Positions 17,749-27,310 are shown, counted from the first letter of the stretch. The stretch is DNA of 64,000 nucleotides from Marinospirillum alkaliphilum DSM 21637 (GCF_900119735.1 NZ_FPJW01000001.1:406914-470913); one strand, 5' to 3'. Numbers and translations: made by a program. The notes: a model not told the origin generated them from the sequence alone.

Positions 17749-18117
17749 ATGAGCTCTTTGATTCGTTTGTTGGATAAAAAGCCTGCTGTTGCGGCGGAAA
17801 CCTACCAGCTGCCAGAAGAGAAGCGTCTTGTTGGTAATCCATTGCAGACGCTGTGGCTGGAGTACACCGATGCAAGTAATCAGTTCTTCAGTGGTGTCTG
17901 GCGCAGTGAGCCGGGTAAATGGCGCATCCATTACACGGAAGAAGAGTACTGCTGTATCCATGAAGGCATCAGTATTGTAACCGATGCCGAGGGACAAGCT
18001 GTCAGGCTGAAAGCCGGTGATGAGTTTGTTATCCCGCGGGGGTTTACTGGCACCTGGGAGGTGGTGGAAACCACCACCAAGCGTTTTGTTATTTTTGAAA
18101 AGGTGTCAGCAAGCTGA
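17749..18117 (+). CDS. cupin-domain protein (DUF861-like)
   Basis: A 122-residue single-domain cupin. The pattern EEEYCCIHEGISIVTDAEG, then LKAGDEFVIPRGFTGTWEVVE and KRFVIFEK, matches the DUF861/EutQ-type small cupins, often ending in a Trp-Glu-Val motif as here. Such proteins bind small molecules or act as isomerases; the role of this one is unknown. GGAGG precedes the ATG. Its stop lies 8 bases from the end of the convergent potI gene, so it marks the border of the polyamine region. Confidence 0.82.
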   Translation: MSSLIRLLDKKPAVAAETYQLPEEKRLVGNPLQTLWLEYTDASNQFFSGVWRSEPGKWRIHYTEEEYCCIHEGISIVTDAEGQAVRLKAGDEFVIPRGFTGTWEVVETTTKRFVIFEKVSAS

Positions 18118-18125
18118 AAGTTGCT

Positions 18126-18950
18126 TCAGGGTAGTGTCTGCTTGCGCCTTTCTTCAGCCCGGCGCAGCAGATACCAGGCAATGAATGCTGCCAGAGACAC
18201 GGCCAGAATGATCAGGGTGGCCAGCGCATTCACCTTGGGTGAAACGCCCAGTCGCACTGATGAAAACACCACCATCGGCAGAGTGGTGGCGCCGGGGCCG
18301 GAGACAAAACTGGCAATCACCAGATCATCCAGCGACAGGGTGAAGGCCAGTAGCCAACCAGCAGCCAGTGCTGGTGCAATCATTGGCAGGGTGATCAGGA
18401 AAAAGGTCTTGAAGGGAGTAGCACCCAGATCCATGGCGGCTTCTTCAATGGATAAATCCACTTCCCGCAAGCGGGAGGATACCACCACCGCCACATAAGC
18501 ACTGCAGAAGGTGGTGTGGGCAATCCAGATGGTGGCCACACCACGATCCTGAGGCCAGCCGATGATCTGGGCCATGTGCACAAACAGCAGCAGTAATGAC
18601 AGACCGGTGATTACCTCTGGCATGACCAGCGGCGCAGTGATCATGCTGGACAGGGTAGTGCGTCCGCGAAAACGGTGGAAGCGGGTCATCACAAAGGCTG
18701 CCAGGGTGCCGATGCATACCGCCATGCTGGCGGAATAAAAGGCAATTTTCAAACTGGTCCAGATGGCATTCATCAACTGCTGGTCACGCAGCAGCTCACC
18801 GTACCAGTGGGTGGAAAAGCCGGCCCAGACAGTGACCAGCCGTGAAGCGTTAAAAGAGTAGATCACCAGTATCAGCATGGGGACATAAAGAAACATCAGC
18901 CCCAGAAACAGCATGATGGTGGAGAAACCCGGTTTTGGCAGCTTAACCAT
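18126..18950 (-). CDS. potI: polyamine ABC transporter permease PotI
   Basis: A 274-residue inner-membrane permease with about six helices. The EAA loop, EEAAMDLGATPFKTFFLITLPMIAPAL in sense (about 168-194), contacts the ATPase. It is the PotI/PotC type, ending in a helix and a basic tail. It is the last gene of potF-potG-potH-potI, and its start overlaps the potH stop by 8 bases. With PotF, PotG and PotH it should import putrescine or spermidine. The Pseudomonas counterpart is SpuH. Confidence 0.93.
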   Translation of the reverse strand: MVKLPKPGFSTIMLFLGLMFLYVPMLILVIYSFNASRLVTVWAGFSTHWYGELLRDQQLMNAIWTSLKIAFYSASMAVCIGTLAAFVMTRFHRFRGRTTLSSMITAPLVMPEVITGLSLLLLFVHMAQIIGWPQDRGVATIWIAHTTFCSAYVAVVVSSRLREVDLSIEEAAMDLGATPFKTFFLITLPMIAPALAAGWLLAFTLSLDDLVIASFVSGPGATTLPMVVFSSVRLGVSPKVNALATLIILAVSLAAFIAWYLLRRAEERRKQTLP

Positions 18951-19854
18951 TTTTTTCCAGCTCTTTTGACTGATAGCGATGGAACAGGGTGATCGGGATG
19001 ATCAGGATCAACAGCATCACAATGGCCAAGGCAGATGCAACCGGCCAGTCACGGTTGTTGAAGAACTCCTCCCACAGTACCTTGCCGATCATTAATGTGC
19101 CGGGTCCGCCCAGCAGTTCTGGAATGACAAACTCACCCACAGCCGGAATGAACACCAGCATTGAACCGGCAATGATGCCACCTTTTGACAGGGGCAGGGT
19201 CACTCTCCAGAAGGTGTTGATGGTGCGGGAACCCAGATCGGATGCTGCTTCCAGCAGGCTGCGATCCAGCTTCACCAGGTTGGCATAAAGCGGCAGAATC
19301 ATGAATGGCAGGTAGGCATAAACAATACCGATCACCACTGCGATGTTGGTGTTCATCAGTCGCAAGGGGGTGTCAATGATGCCAATCCACAGCAGAAACG
19401 AGTTCAGTAGCCCCTGCTGACCCAGAATACCCATCCAGGCATAAATGCGGATCAGGAAAGATGTCCAGGATGGCAGCATCACCAGCATCAACAACACCAG
19501 TTGGGTCGAGGGTTTGGCCTTGGCCATGGCATAAGCCATCGGATAACCAATCAGCAGCGCCACCAGCGTGGAGATAAATGCCAGCTTGATGGAACCCCAG
19601 TAGGCTGCGATGTAGAGGCTGTCTGACGCCAGAAACAGGTAATTGCCCAGATTGAATATCAGCGTCAGGGTGTTGTCGGCAAACTCCACTACCGGCTGAT
19701 AGGGTGGAATGGCAATCACCGCTGAAGAAAAACTGATCTTCAGTACCAGTGCAAAAGGCAGTAGGAAGAACAGCAGCAACCAGATGAATGGGATGCTGAA
19801 AACCCAACTGCGGCCGCTGGGCAGATATTTTTTAATGACCTTGATCATTGCCAT
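18943..19854 (-). CDS. potH: polyamine ABC transporter permease PotH
   Basis: A 303-residue permease with an N-terminal helix and the binding-protein-dependent transport domain. The EAA loop LLEAASDLGSRTINTFWRVTLP (about 202-223) is clear, followed by the GGPGTLMIG segment typical of PotH. It overlaps potG by 10 bases and potI by 8, so the permeases are translationally coupled. The long first periplasmic loop (about 40-95) matches the family. With PotI it forms the channel of the polyamine importer. Confidence 0.93.
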   Translation of the reverse strand: MAMIKVIKKYLPSGRSWVFSIPFIWLLLFFLLPFALVLKISFSSAVIAIPPYQPVVEFADNTLTLIFNLGNYLFLASDSLYIAAYWGSIKLAFISTLVALLIGYPMAYAMAKAKPSTQLVLLMLVMLPSWTSFLIRIYAWMGILGQQGLLNSFLLWIGIIDTPLRLMNTNIAVVIGIVYAYLPFMILPLYANLVKLDRSLLEAASDLGSRTINTFWRVTLPLSKGGIIAGSMLVFIPAVGEFVIPELLGGPGTLMIGKVLWEEFFNNRDWPVASALAIVMLLILIIPITLFHRYQSKELEKNG

Positions 19855-20984
19855 AACACAACCGGGCTATGGGCATCCCAGCTGACAAAGACAGGCTCAT
19901 CCCAGGTGGGGTGCTCACCACGCCTTTCGCTGTTCACCAGATAGGCTTGTACAACCTGGTTGGATGGCAGTTTGATGTAATAGACCGAATGACCACCCAG
20001 ATAGGCGATGTCGTGCACGGTGCCTGCTGACCAGTTGTGGTTATCGGCTGGTTGTTCACGGCTGACCAGGGTTTTTTCCGGACGCAGGGCCACCCAGCCT
20101 TTACGGGCCTCGGCCTGGGTGGTGATGCCGTGATCCAGATAAATCGGGTTGTCCAAGGCTGGAGAAACCAGCGTGCAACTGTCGGCTTCGTCTTCGGTCA
20201 CTTCCGCTTCAAAGATATTCACGGAACCGATGAATTCAGCAATCATGCGGCTGTTGGGGCTTTCGTAAATATCCACCGGAGAGCCAACCTGCACAATCCA
20301 GCCATCGGCCATGATGGCAATACGCTCGGCCATGGTCATGGCTTCTTCCTGGTCGTGGGTGACCAGCACACAAGTCACGCCAACCTTTTCAAGAATATCC
20401 ACTACTTCAAGCTGCATTTCGGTGCGCAGTTTTTTATCCAGCGCGCCCATGGGTTCATCCAGCAGTAACAGCTTCGGACGCTTGGCCAGTGATCGTGCCA
20501 GCGCCACACGCTGGCGTTGACCGCCAGATAACTGGTGAGGTTTGCGATGAGCAAACTTTTCCATTTTTACCAGTTTCAGCATTTCCGCCACCCGCTGTTC
20601 AATGTCCGGGCGGGGCAGCTTGTCCTGTTTCAGACCAAAGGCAATGTTCTGTGCCACCGTCATGTGTGGAAACAGTGCATAGGACTGAAACATCATGTTG
20701 ATCGGACGCTCGTAGGGCGGCAGGTCGGTAATGTCCTTGCCGTCCAGAATGATGCGCCCGCTGGTGGGTTTTTCAAAACCGGCCAGCATGCGCAGCAGGG
20801 TAGACTTGCCGGAGCCCGAGCCACCCAGCAGGGCGAAAATTTCGCCCTGACGAATGCTCAGGCTCACATTATCGACGGCCAGCGTTTCATCAAAACTTTT
20901 GCTGACACCTTCGATTTGTAACAGCACTTCTGTCTGGCTACCACCGGACAGAATCTTTTTGTAGCTGCCTGCTGCACCTGCCAT
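19845..20984 (-). CDS. potG: polyamine ABC transporter ATP-binding protein PotG
   Basis: A 379-residue ATPase. Walker A GGSGSGKST is at 54-62, then the signature LSGGQRQRVALARSLA, Walker B LLLLDEP and the H-loop VLVTHD. After the ATPase domain comes a C-terminal TOBE-type region (about 285-370) as in PotA/PotG. GSYKKILSGG at the N-terminus resembles Pseudomonas SpuF/PotG. AGGAGA precedes the ATG, and potF ends 19 bases upstream. It powers import through PotHI at the inner membrane. Confidence 0.95.
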   Translation of the reverse strand: MAGAAGSYKKILSGGSQTEVLLQIEGVSKSFDETLAVDNVSLSIRQGEIFALLGGSGSGKSTLLRMLAGFEKPTSGRIILDGKDITDLPPYERPINMMFQSYALFPHMTVAQNIAFGLKQDKLPRPDIEQRVAEMLKLVKMEKFAHRKPHQLSGGQRQRVALARSLAKRPKLLLLDEPMGALDKKLRTEMQLEVVDILEKVGVTCVLVTHDQEEAMTMAERIAIMADGWIVQVGSPVDIYESPNSRMIAEFIGSVNIFEAEVTEDEADSCTLVSPALDNPIYLDHGITTQAEARKGWVALRPEKTLVSREQPADNHNWSAGTVHDIAYLGGHSVYYIKLPSNQVVQAYLVNSERRGEHPTWDEPVFVSWDAHSPVVLWQ

Positions 20985-21003
20985 GCCGGTTGTTCTCCTT
21001 ACC

Positions 21004-22110
21004 TTAACGGCCAGATTTGACGCGGTTCCAGGCGCGAGTGATTACGCGCTGGGTCGCCAGGGGGCGTTCTTTGGCGATGTAGAGCTTGGCCAGAACTTCC
21101 TCGGTCGGATAGATGGATGGATCGTTGAAAATCTCTTCATCCACCAGGCTGTTGGCTGTTTTGTTGGGGTTGGCGTACATCACGTAGTCGGTGATTTCAG
21201 CAATCACTTCCGGCTCCAGCAGGAAGTTGATCAGGGCGTGAGCATTGTCCTTGTTCGGAGCGTCGGCCGGAATCGCCATCATGTCGAACCACAGGGCAGC
21301 ACCTTCTTTCGGAATGGTGTAGATGATCACGTTGCCGTTTTCAGCTTCTTCAGCACGATCAGCGGCCTGGAAGATGTCACCAGAATAACCGGCGGCCACA
21401 CAAATCTCGCCATTGGCCAGATCAGAGATGTAGCGCGAAGAGTGGAAGTAGGTGACGTGACGACGCACCTTGCTGATCACTTCTGCGGCTTTTTCCAGAT
21501 CACGGGTTTCGTTGCTGTTGGGGTTCATGCCCAGGTAAGCCAGGGCTGCGGGCAGCATTTCTTCGCCAGAGTCCAGCATTGAGATACCACAGCCACCAGC
21601 GGCCAGTTTGGCAGTAATGGCTGGGTCAAACAGCAGCGCCCAGGAGTCTACCGGAGCATCTTCACCCAGAATGCTCAGTACCCGCGCTTCGTTGTAACCA
21701 AAGCCGTTGGTACCCCACAGGTAAGGAATGGCGTAGTCACTGCTGGCGCCTACATCAGCCAGTTGTTTCATTAACACCGGGTCCAGGTGTTTCATGTTCG
21801 GCAGCTTGCTGTGATCCAGCTTGGCAAAGGCACCGGCAGAAATCTGTTTGGTGACATAGTGGTTGGAGGGTACTACCAGATCGTAACCGGAACGACCCGA
21901 CAGCAGGGCTGCTTCCAGCACCTCGTTGCTGTCAAACACGTCATAAATGACGCGGATGCCGGTTGCTGCCGTGAAGTTGGACAGGGTGTCCTCGGCAATG
22001 TAGTCCGACCAGTTGTACACACGAACCTGATTGGACTGAGCACTGACAGTACCGGACATCAGGGCTGCCACTGCAGTGGCAAGCAGGGTCATTTTTACGG
22101 GTTGCTTCAT
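21004..22110 (-). CDS. potF: putrescine/spermidine-binding periplasmic protein PotF
   Basis: A 368-residue solute-binding protein with a clear signal peptide (MKQPVKMTLLATAVAALM, cleavage near VSA-Q at 25). The mature start VRVYNWSDYIAEDTL is the classic PotF/PotD/SpuD opening. The ATG at 2211O-position 22110 follows a perfect AGGAGG; a longer frame upstream would spoil the signal peptide. It feeds PotGHI. Only one binding protein is present, whereas the Pseudomonas spu operon has two (SpuD and SpuE), so substrate preference is open. Confidence 0.95.
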   Translation of the reverse strand: MKQPVKMTLLATAVAALMSGTVSAQSNQVRVYNWSDYIAEDTLSNFTAATGIRVIYDVFDSNEVLEAALLSGRSGYDLVVPSNHYVTKQISAGAFAKLDHSKLPNMKHLDPVLMKQLADVGASSDYAIPYLWGTNGFGYNEARVLSILGEDAPVDSWALLFDPAITAKLAAGGCGISMLDSGEEMLPAALAYLGMNPNSNETRDLEKAAEVISKVRRHVTYFHSSRYISDLANGEICVAAGYSGDIFQAADRAEEAENGNVIIYTIPKEGAALWFDMMAIPADAPNKDNAHALINFLLEPEVIAEITDYVMYANPNKTANSLVDEEIFNDPSIYPTEEVLAKLYIAKERPLATQRVITRAWNRVKSGR

Positions 22111-22220
22111 GGTGTTGCCTCCTGGTGTGAGGTCAATGGCTGCCGGGAAAAAGCGGCGCATTGTCGGGTTTTTTTACAGCTTTGAAAATACGTCCTGATC
22201 AAAAAAATCAAAAAACTGTA

Positions 22221-23567
22221 TCACACGCTCAAAAGCAGGAATTCACGCTCCCATGAGCTGATCACCTGTTTGAAGTTTTCGTTTTCGGTTCGTTTTACAG
22301 CAATATAACCTTCAATGAATTTGTTGCCCATGTAGTCACGCAATTTCTGGCATTGCTCCATCCGCTCCAATGCTGCTTCAAGCGTAAAAGGCAAACGCAG
22401 ATTACGACGTTCATAAGCCCGTCCCTGTACAGGTGGTGAGGGTTGGACTTTTTCGATCATGCCCATGTAACCGCACAGCAGGCTGGCAGCAATGGCCAGG
22501 TAAGCATTGGCATCAGCACCGGCCAGGCGATTTTCCACTCGGCGGTTCTGGGCATCCGATTCCGGGATGCGCAGGCCACAGGTCCGGTTTTCCATGCCCC
22601 ATTCCACATTCACTGGTGCCGAGGTATCCGGCAGAAAGCGGCGGAAGGAGTTCACGTTGGGAGCAAACAGTGGCAGGGCTTCAGGAATGTACTTCTGTAA
22701 CCCACCCAGGTGATAGAGGAATAGGTCACTCATGCTGCCATCGGGGTTGGTGAACACACTGATGCCGGTATTGGCGTCCACTACACTCTGGTGCAGGTGC
22801 ATGGCACTGCCGGGTTCCCGGGTAATGGGTTTGGCCATGAAGGTGGCCACAACACCATGTTTTAAAGCTGCTTCGCGCATGGTGCGTTTGAAAATCAGCA
22901 CCTGGTCAGCCAGTTGCAGTGGGTCACCGTGACGGAAGTTGATTTCCATCTGGGCGGTGCCTTCTTCATGGATCAGGGTGTCGATGTCCAGTCCCTGAAT
23001 TTCACACCAGTCATACATGTCCTCAAACAGCGGATCAAATTCGTTGGCGGCATCAATGGAAAAGGACTGGCGACCGGTCTCTTCACGACCGGAACGGCCA
23101 ATGGGGGGTTGCAGCGGAAAGTCCGGGTCGGCCACGCGCTTGGTCAGGTAGAACTCCATTTCCGGAGATACAATCGGTTTCCAGCCCTGTTCTTCATAAA
23201 GTTTCAGCACGCGCTTTAGCTGGTTGCGAGCTGACAGCTCCTGAGGATTGCCGTCACGGTCATAACAATCGTGGATCACCTGAGCAGTAGGTTCCTGTGC
23301 CCAGGGAATCAGGTAGAGGGCTTCAGGATCCGGATGGCAGTGCATGTCAATGTCGGCCGGGTCCAGCAGTGAGTAATAAACATCATCCTCAACATAATCG
23401 CCGGTGACGGTCTGCAGCAGCAGGCCTTCCGGCAGACGCATGCCCTTTTCAGTGATGAATTTGGACACCGGGCTGATTTTGCCACGGGCAATGCCAGTGA
23501 TGTCACTGATGACACATTCAACTTCTGTAATGCGATGTTCGTGCAGCCAGTTTTCCAGGTCTTTCAT
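22221..23567 (-). CDS. puuA: glutamine synthetase family protein, probable glutamate-putrescine ligase (PuuA/SpuB type)
   Basis: A 448-residue member of the glutamine synthetase superfamily, most like the PuuA/SpuB group that joins glutamate to putrescine with ATP. Visible blocks are ECVISDITGIARGK near the N-terminus, EMEFYL, GTAQMEINFRHGDPL, GSAMHLHQS (ATP/metal strand) and ENRLAGADANAYLAIAASL at the C-terminal active site. It lies 110 bases upstream of potF on the same strand, with puuD just before it, the order of spuA-spuB-spuD in Pseudomonas (without spuC). It should act in the cytoplasm on imported putrescine. Substrate is inferred from family and context. Confidence 0.87.
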   Translation of the reverse strand: MKDLENWLHEHRITEVECVISDITGIARGKISPVSKFITEKGMRLPEGLLLQTVTGDYVEDDVYYSLLDPADIDMHCHPDPEALYLIPWAQEPTAQVIHDCYDRDGNPQELSARNQLKRVLKLYEEQGWKPIVSPEMEFYLTKRVADPDFPLQPPIGRSGREETGRQSFSIDAANEFDPLFEDMYDWCEIQGLDIDTLIHEEGTAQMEINFRHGDPLQLADQVLIFKRTMREAALKHGVVATFMAKPITREPGSAMHLHQSVVDANTGISVFTNPDGSMSDLFLYHLGGLQKYIPEALPLFAPNVNSFRRFLPDTSAPVNVEWGMENRTCGLRIPESDAQNRRVENRLAGADANAYLAIAASLLCGYMGMIEKVQPSPPVQGRAYERRNLRLPFTLEAALERMEQCQKLRDYMGNKFIEGYIAVKRTENENFKQVISSWEREFLLLSV

Positions 23568-23588
23568 ACAAGGCTCGGAGTGGTTGTT

Positions 23589-24395
23589 TCAGCGTGAGTT
23601 CAGGCGCTGCTGCATGCGTTGACGGCAGGCAGCACCAAAAGCTTTAAGAATAGCGCGATAAAAGGGGAAGTCACCTACCTTGTCATCCGGATGCCACTGC
23701 CATTCCGGGTGCCACTGCACTGCCAGGGTAAAGGCCGGTGCTGCCGGTAGTGAAAAGGCTTCAATCAGTCCGTCCGGTGCCAGGGCTTCGATGCGGGCAC
23801 CATCGGCCAGGCGGTTGACACCCTGGCCATGCAGGGAGTTCACCCTGGTTTCTGTTTCTGGCCAGATCTGCTGCAGCAGGCCACCGGGCTGGATGCTGAT
23901 ATTGTGACTGAGTTTGCCGTACTGCTCCAGGATTGGGTCATCCGGGTTTTCGCGGTGATTCAGGTAACCCGGCAATTCGTGCACCTTCTGATGCAGGCTG
24001 CCACCCAGTGCCACATTCATTTCCTGAAAACCGCGACAGATGCCCAGTAACGGTACTCCGGCAGCAATGGCGGCACGGATCAACGGCAGGTTGGTGGCAT
24101 CCCGCTTGATGTCCTGTGGGCTGTTCGGGTCGGCTGGCTCGCCATCATAGTGGTGTGGCTGGATATTGGAGGGTGAGCCGGTCAGCAGGATGCCATCCAG
24201 ATGTTGCAGCAGTGGCTGCAGGGGTAGCTGATCGCCAAGTGGTGGAATAACCCAGGGCAGGCCTTCGGCACCCTGGCTGGCCGCACGGACATACTTTTCA
24301 CCCACCACAAAAAAAGGGTGATGATTCAGCGTTTGGCTGCAGGCATTAACACCAATGACTGGTAGCAGGGAGGCAAATTCGGAAGCAGAGGGCAT
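23589..24395 (-). CDS. puuD: gamma-glutamyl-GABA hydrolase (PuuD/SpuA), class I amidotransferase
   Basis: A 268-residue class I glutamine-amidotransferase-like hydrolase that releases GABA from gamma-glutamyl-GABA. The nucleophile is C120 in GICRGFQEMNVALGG, the usual PuuD motif. H229 and E231 in VQWHPEWQ complete the triad. LTGSPSNIQPHHY (71-83) is also typical. The ATG at 24395-24393 follows GGAG at 11 bases; the open frame upstream encodes cysteine-rich low-similarity sequence and is rejected. puuA starts 21 bases after its stop, and the second ligase gene is divergent. Confidence 0.92.
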   Translation of the reverse strand: MPSASEFASLLPVIGVNACSQTLNHHPFFVVGEKYVRAASQGAEGLPWVIPPLGDQLPLQPLLQHLDGILLTGSPSNIQPHHYDGEPADPNSPQDIKRDATNLPLIRAAIAAGVPLLGICRGFQEMNVALGGSLHQKVHELPGYLNHRENPDDPILEQYGKLSHNISIQPGGLLQQIWPETETRVNSLHGQGVNRLADGARIEALAPDGLIEAFSLPAAPAFTLAVQWHPEWQWHPDDKVGDFPFYRAILKAFGAACRQRMQQRLNSR

Positions 24396-24548
24396 GGGGC
24401 AGAACACTCCACAGGTAAAGTCACTTTGTAGCCTTCTGCAGTGACAATAGCAAGATCCGGTAGCGCCTGAAAAGTAAAATTTTGCGCTGCATGAATATGG
24501 TGCACTGCAAGGCATAAAGCCCTGTTTTGCGGCAGCTTTCCTTAAGCG

Positions 24549-24577
24549 TTGACAGTTCGGTCAAGATGGAATTTACT
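24549..24577 (+). promoter_or_regulatory. sigma-70-type promoter for the second puuA-type gene
   Basis: TTGACA (24549-24554) and TTTACT (24572-24577) are 17 bases apart. Transcription would begin near 24584, which favours the ATG at 24620 over the one at 24593 because the latter would leave almost no leader. The same 224-base region must also hold the leftward puuD promoter. Confidence 0.55.
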
Positions 24578-24619
24578 GCAGGTTAAGGCCTGATGACAGG
24601 CGTCCGCAACAGGTGCTCT

Positions 24620-25984
24620 ATGCCTACCCAGCTCGAAAAGGCGCTGGCTTTTCTGGATGAACATCCGGAAGTTCAGTATGTTGATCTGCTGATCTCTGAC
24701 ATGAACGGGATCGTACGTGGTAAGCGTGTTGATCCTGCCGCTTTGGCCAAGGTGTATGAAAAGGGCATTGCCCTGCCGGCCTCCATCTTTGCCCTCAATA
24801 TTCAGGGCACCACCGTTGAAGAAACCGGCCTGGGGCTGGAAATTGGTGAAGCAGACCGCATCTGTCTGCCGGTCACTGATACCCTTTGCATGGAACCCTG
24901 GCAGAAACGTCCCACTGCTCAGTTATTGATGAGCATGTATGAACTGGACCGGGAAACGCCTTTTTTTGCTGATCCAAGGGTGGTGCTGCAGAAGGTGGTG
25001 GAGCGTTTTGCTGATCTGGGACTGAAACCGGTGACGGCATTTGAACTGGAGTTTTACCTGATCGATCAGGAAAATATCTCCGGGCGTCCACAGCCGCCCA
25101 AATCGCCTATTTCCGGCAAGCGCCCCGCCAGTGTGCAGGTTTACTCCATTGATGACCTGGATGAATATGCCGATTTTCTGGATGATGTGCTGGATGCTGC
25201 CCATGAGCAGAACATTCCGGCAGATGCGCTGGTGGCCGAATCAGCGCCGGGCCAGTTTGAAGTCAACCTGCATCATGTGGATGACCCGTTGAAATCCTGT
25301 GATCACGCCATCCTGTTGAAGCGGGTGATCAAGAGTGTGGCTTATGACCATGAAATGGATACCACCTTCATGGCTAAGCCCTACGCGGGTCAGTCCGGCA
25401 GTGGTATGCATCTGCACATCAGCCTGTTGGATGAAAACGGTCAGAATGTTTTTGCCGGTGATCCCCTGCAGCCTAATGATCAGCTGCGTTGGGCGGTGGG
25501 TGGCCTGGTGGAGGTGATGAATGCCAGCATGGCTTTGCTCTGCCCCAACATCAATTCCTACCGGCGCTTCAGCCCCGAGTTCTATGTGCCCAGTGCTGCC
25601 ACCTGGGGGCTGGACAACCGCACCACAGCCTTGCGGATTCCCGGTGGTGACCCGGAAGCCCTGCGCATTGAGCATCGGGTCGCCGGTGCCGACGCCAATC
25701 CCTATCTGTTGATGGCCGCCATCCTGGCGGGTGTTCATTACGGCCTGACTCATCGGATAGAACCGCCGCCGATGATTGAAGGTAATGCCCATGAGCAGCA
25801 GGATGCCAATCTGGTCAACAACCTGCGGGATGCCCTGCGCAGCCTGGAAGAGTCCCCAGTGTTAAGGGATTATCTGGGTGAAGATTTCCTCAAGGTGTTT
25901 GTGGCCTGCAAGGAACATGAAATCAATGAGTTTGAGCACACCATTTCTGATCTGGAGTACCTCTGGTATTTGCATACCGTCTGA
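24620..25984 (+). CDS. glutamine synthetase family protein, glutamate-putrescine ligase type (SpuI-like)
   Basis: A 454-residue paralogue of the enzyme at 22221, divergent from the puuD-puuA-pot operon exactly as spuI is from spuABC in Pseudomonas. HPEVQYVDLLISDMNG and KVYEKGIALPASIFALNI open the protein. AFELEFYLIDQENISGRPQPP, GQFEVNLHHVDDPL, GSGMHLHISLLDENG and EHRVAGADANPYLLMAAIL follow. The residues needed for ATP and glutamate binding appear intact. It likely makes gamma-glutamylputrescine or a related gamma-glutamyl amine. The alternative ATG at 24593 adds nine residues; I prefer 24620 because of AGGTG and the promoter position. Confidence 0.87.
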   Translation: MPTQLEKALAFLDEHPEVQYVDLLISDMNGIVRGKRVDPAALAKVYEKGIALPASIFALNIQGTTVEETGLGLEIGEADRICLPVTDTLCMEPWQKRPTAQLLMSMYELDRETPFFADPRVVLQKVVERFADLGLKPVTAFELEFYLIDQENISGRPQPPKSPISGKRPASVQVYSIDDLDEYADFLDDVLDAAHEQNIPADALVAESAPGQFEVNLHHVDDPLKSCDHAILLKRVIKSVAYDHEMDTTFMAKPYAGQSGSGMHLHISLLDENGQNVFAGDPLQPNDQLRWAVGGLVEVMNASMALLCPNINSYRRFSPEFYVPSAATWGLDNRTTALRIPGGDPEALRIEHRVAGADANPYLLMAAILAGVHYGLTHRIEPPPMIEGNAHEQQDANLVNNLRDALRSLEESPVLRDYLGEDFLKVFVACKEHEINEFEHTISDLEYLWYLHTV

Positions 25985-26002
25985 AAATGGGGAGTCTAAA
26001 AC

Positions 26003-27295
26003 ATGAGTGATCATGTGGCTTCCTGGTATGCCGCCACAGCGAACAGTCATCAGCCTTGGCCGCAACTGGCTGAAGCACTGGATGTGCAGGTGTGTGTACT
26101 GGGTGGCGGTTTTACCGGTGTCAACACAGCGCTGGAGCTGGCCGAGCGGGGATTCAGTGTAGTGCTGCTGGAAGCTCATCGTATCGGCTGGGGGGCATCC
26201 GGGCGCAATGGCGGCGAACTGATCCGTGGTATTGGTCATGGACTGGAACAGTTTGCCGGGCAGATCGGTCAGGAAGGTATCCTGCAATTCAAACAGATGG
26301 GTTTTGAGGCGGTGGATATCGTTAAACGACGCATCCAGCGCTTTGATATCCAGTGTGACTACCGGCCAGGTTACGCTGATCTGGCTACTCGTCCTTCGCA
26401 CCTGCACGCCCTGGAAGAAGACCTGAAGGATCTGCAGTCACTGGGTTATCCGCATCAGCTGAAATTGCTGGATGCCAGTGAACTGAAACAACAGGTGGTC
26501 AAGTCGGACTTTTATGTCGGTGGCCTGGTGGATGAAGGCAGTGGTCACCTGCATCCGCTGAATCTGGTGCTGGGTGAGGCTGAAGCAGCTGCCGGTCTTG
26601 GCGTGAGGATTTTTGAACAGTCAGCGGTGCAAAAGATTCACAAGGGCGAGCGCCCAAGGGTGGAAACAGCTCTGGGTTCAGTGACCTGTGATCGGCTGGT
26701 GATTGCCGCCAATGGTTACCTGGACCCTGACCTGGAGCCTTGGCTGGGTGGCAAGTTGTTACCGGCTGGCAGTTATATTCTGGTGACGGAGCCGCTGGGT
26801 GATGAGCAGGCCAATGCCCTGATGCCGGGTGGTCATGCTGTTGCTGATCTGCGGGTGGAGCTGGATTATTACCGCTTCACACCCGATCAACGGCTGTTGT
26901 TTGGTGGTTTGTGCACCTACTCCGGCAAGGATCTGCCTGATCCGTCAAAACACCTGCTGCCGCATTTGCATCAGGTGTTTCCACAGCTGCTGGATGTGAA
27001 AGTGGCTTATCAGTGGGGGGGGATGCTGGGCATCGGTGCCAATCGTCTGCCACAAGTTGGTCATCTGCCGGACTGTCCGTCCATCCATTTTGCTCAAGCT
27101 TATGCAGGGCATGGCCTGAATGCATCCCACATGACGGCACGTGTACTGGCAGAAGCGTTTACGGGTGAAACCCGGCGTTATGATCTTTTTGCCAGCGTCA
27201 GGCACATGACTTTTCCCGGTGGCAAGTGGTTGCGTGGGCCTTTGTTGGCAGCGGGGATGAGTTGGTATCGAATTAAAGATCGCTTTGGCAGTTAG
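26003..27295 (+). CDS. puuB: FAD-dependent gamma-glutamylputrescine oxidase (PuuB type)
   Basis: A 430-residue DAO-family flavoprotein. The dinucleotide fold VCVLGGGFTGVNTALELAE (30-48) and GASGRNGGELIRG, the flavin-proximal motif of PuuB, are both clear. GSGHLHPLNLVLGEA and the C-terminal YAGHGLNASHMTARVLAE are also family marks. It oxidises gamma-glutamylputrescine to gamma-glutamyl-aminobutyraldehyde with release of ammonia and peroxide. It follows the ligase at 24620 by 18 bases, so ligase and oxidase form a short operon. A second copy lies at 31809. Confidence 0.9.
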   Translation: MSDHVASWYAATANSHQPWPQLAEALDVQVCVLGGGFTGVNTALELAERGFSVVLLEAHRIGWGASGRNGGELIRGIGHGLEQFAGQIGQEGILQFKQMGFEAVDIVKRRIQRFDIQCDYRPGYADLATRPSHLHALEEDLKDLQSLGYPHQLKLLDASELKQQVVKSDFYVGGLVDEGSGHLHPLNLVLGEAEAAAGLGVRIFEQSAVQKIHKGERPRVETALGSVTCDRLVIAANGYLDPDLEPWLGGKLLPAGSYILVTEPLGDEQANALMPGGHAVADLRVELDYYRFTPDQRLLFGGLCTYSGKDLPDPSKHLLPHLHQVFPQLLDVKVAYQWGGMLGIGANRLPQVGHLPDCPSIHFAQAYAGHGLNASHMTARVLAEAFTGETRRYDLFASVRHMTFPGGKWLRGPLLAAGMSWYRIKDRFGS

Positions 27296-27310
27296 GCCGG
27301 TCAGGTTTTA

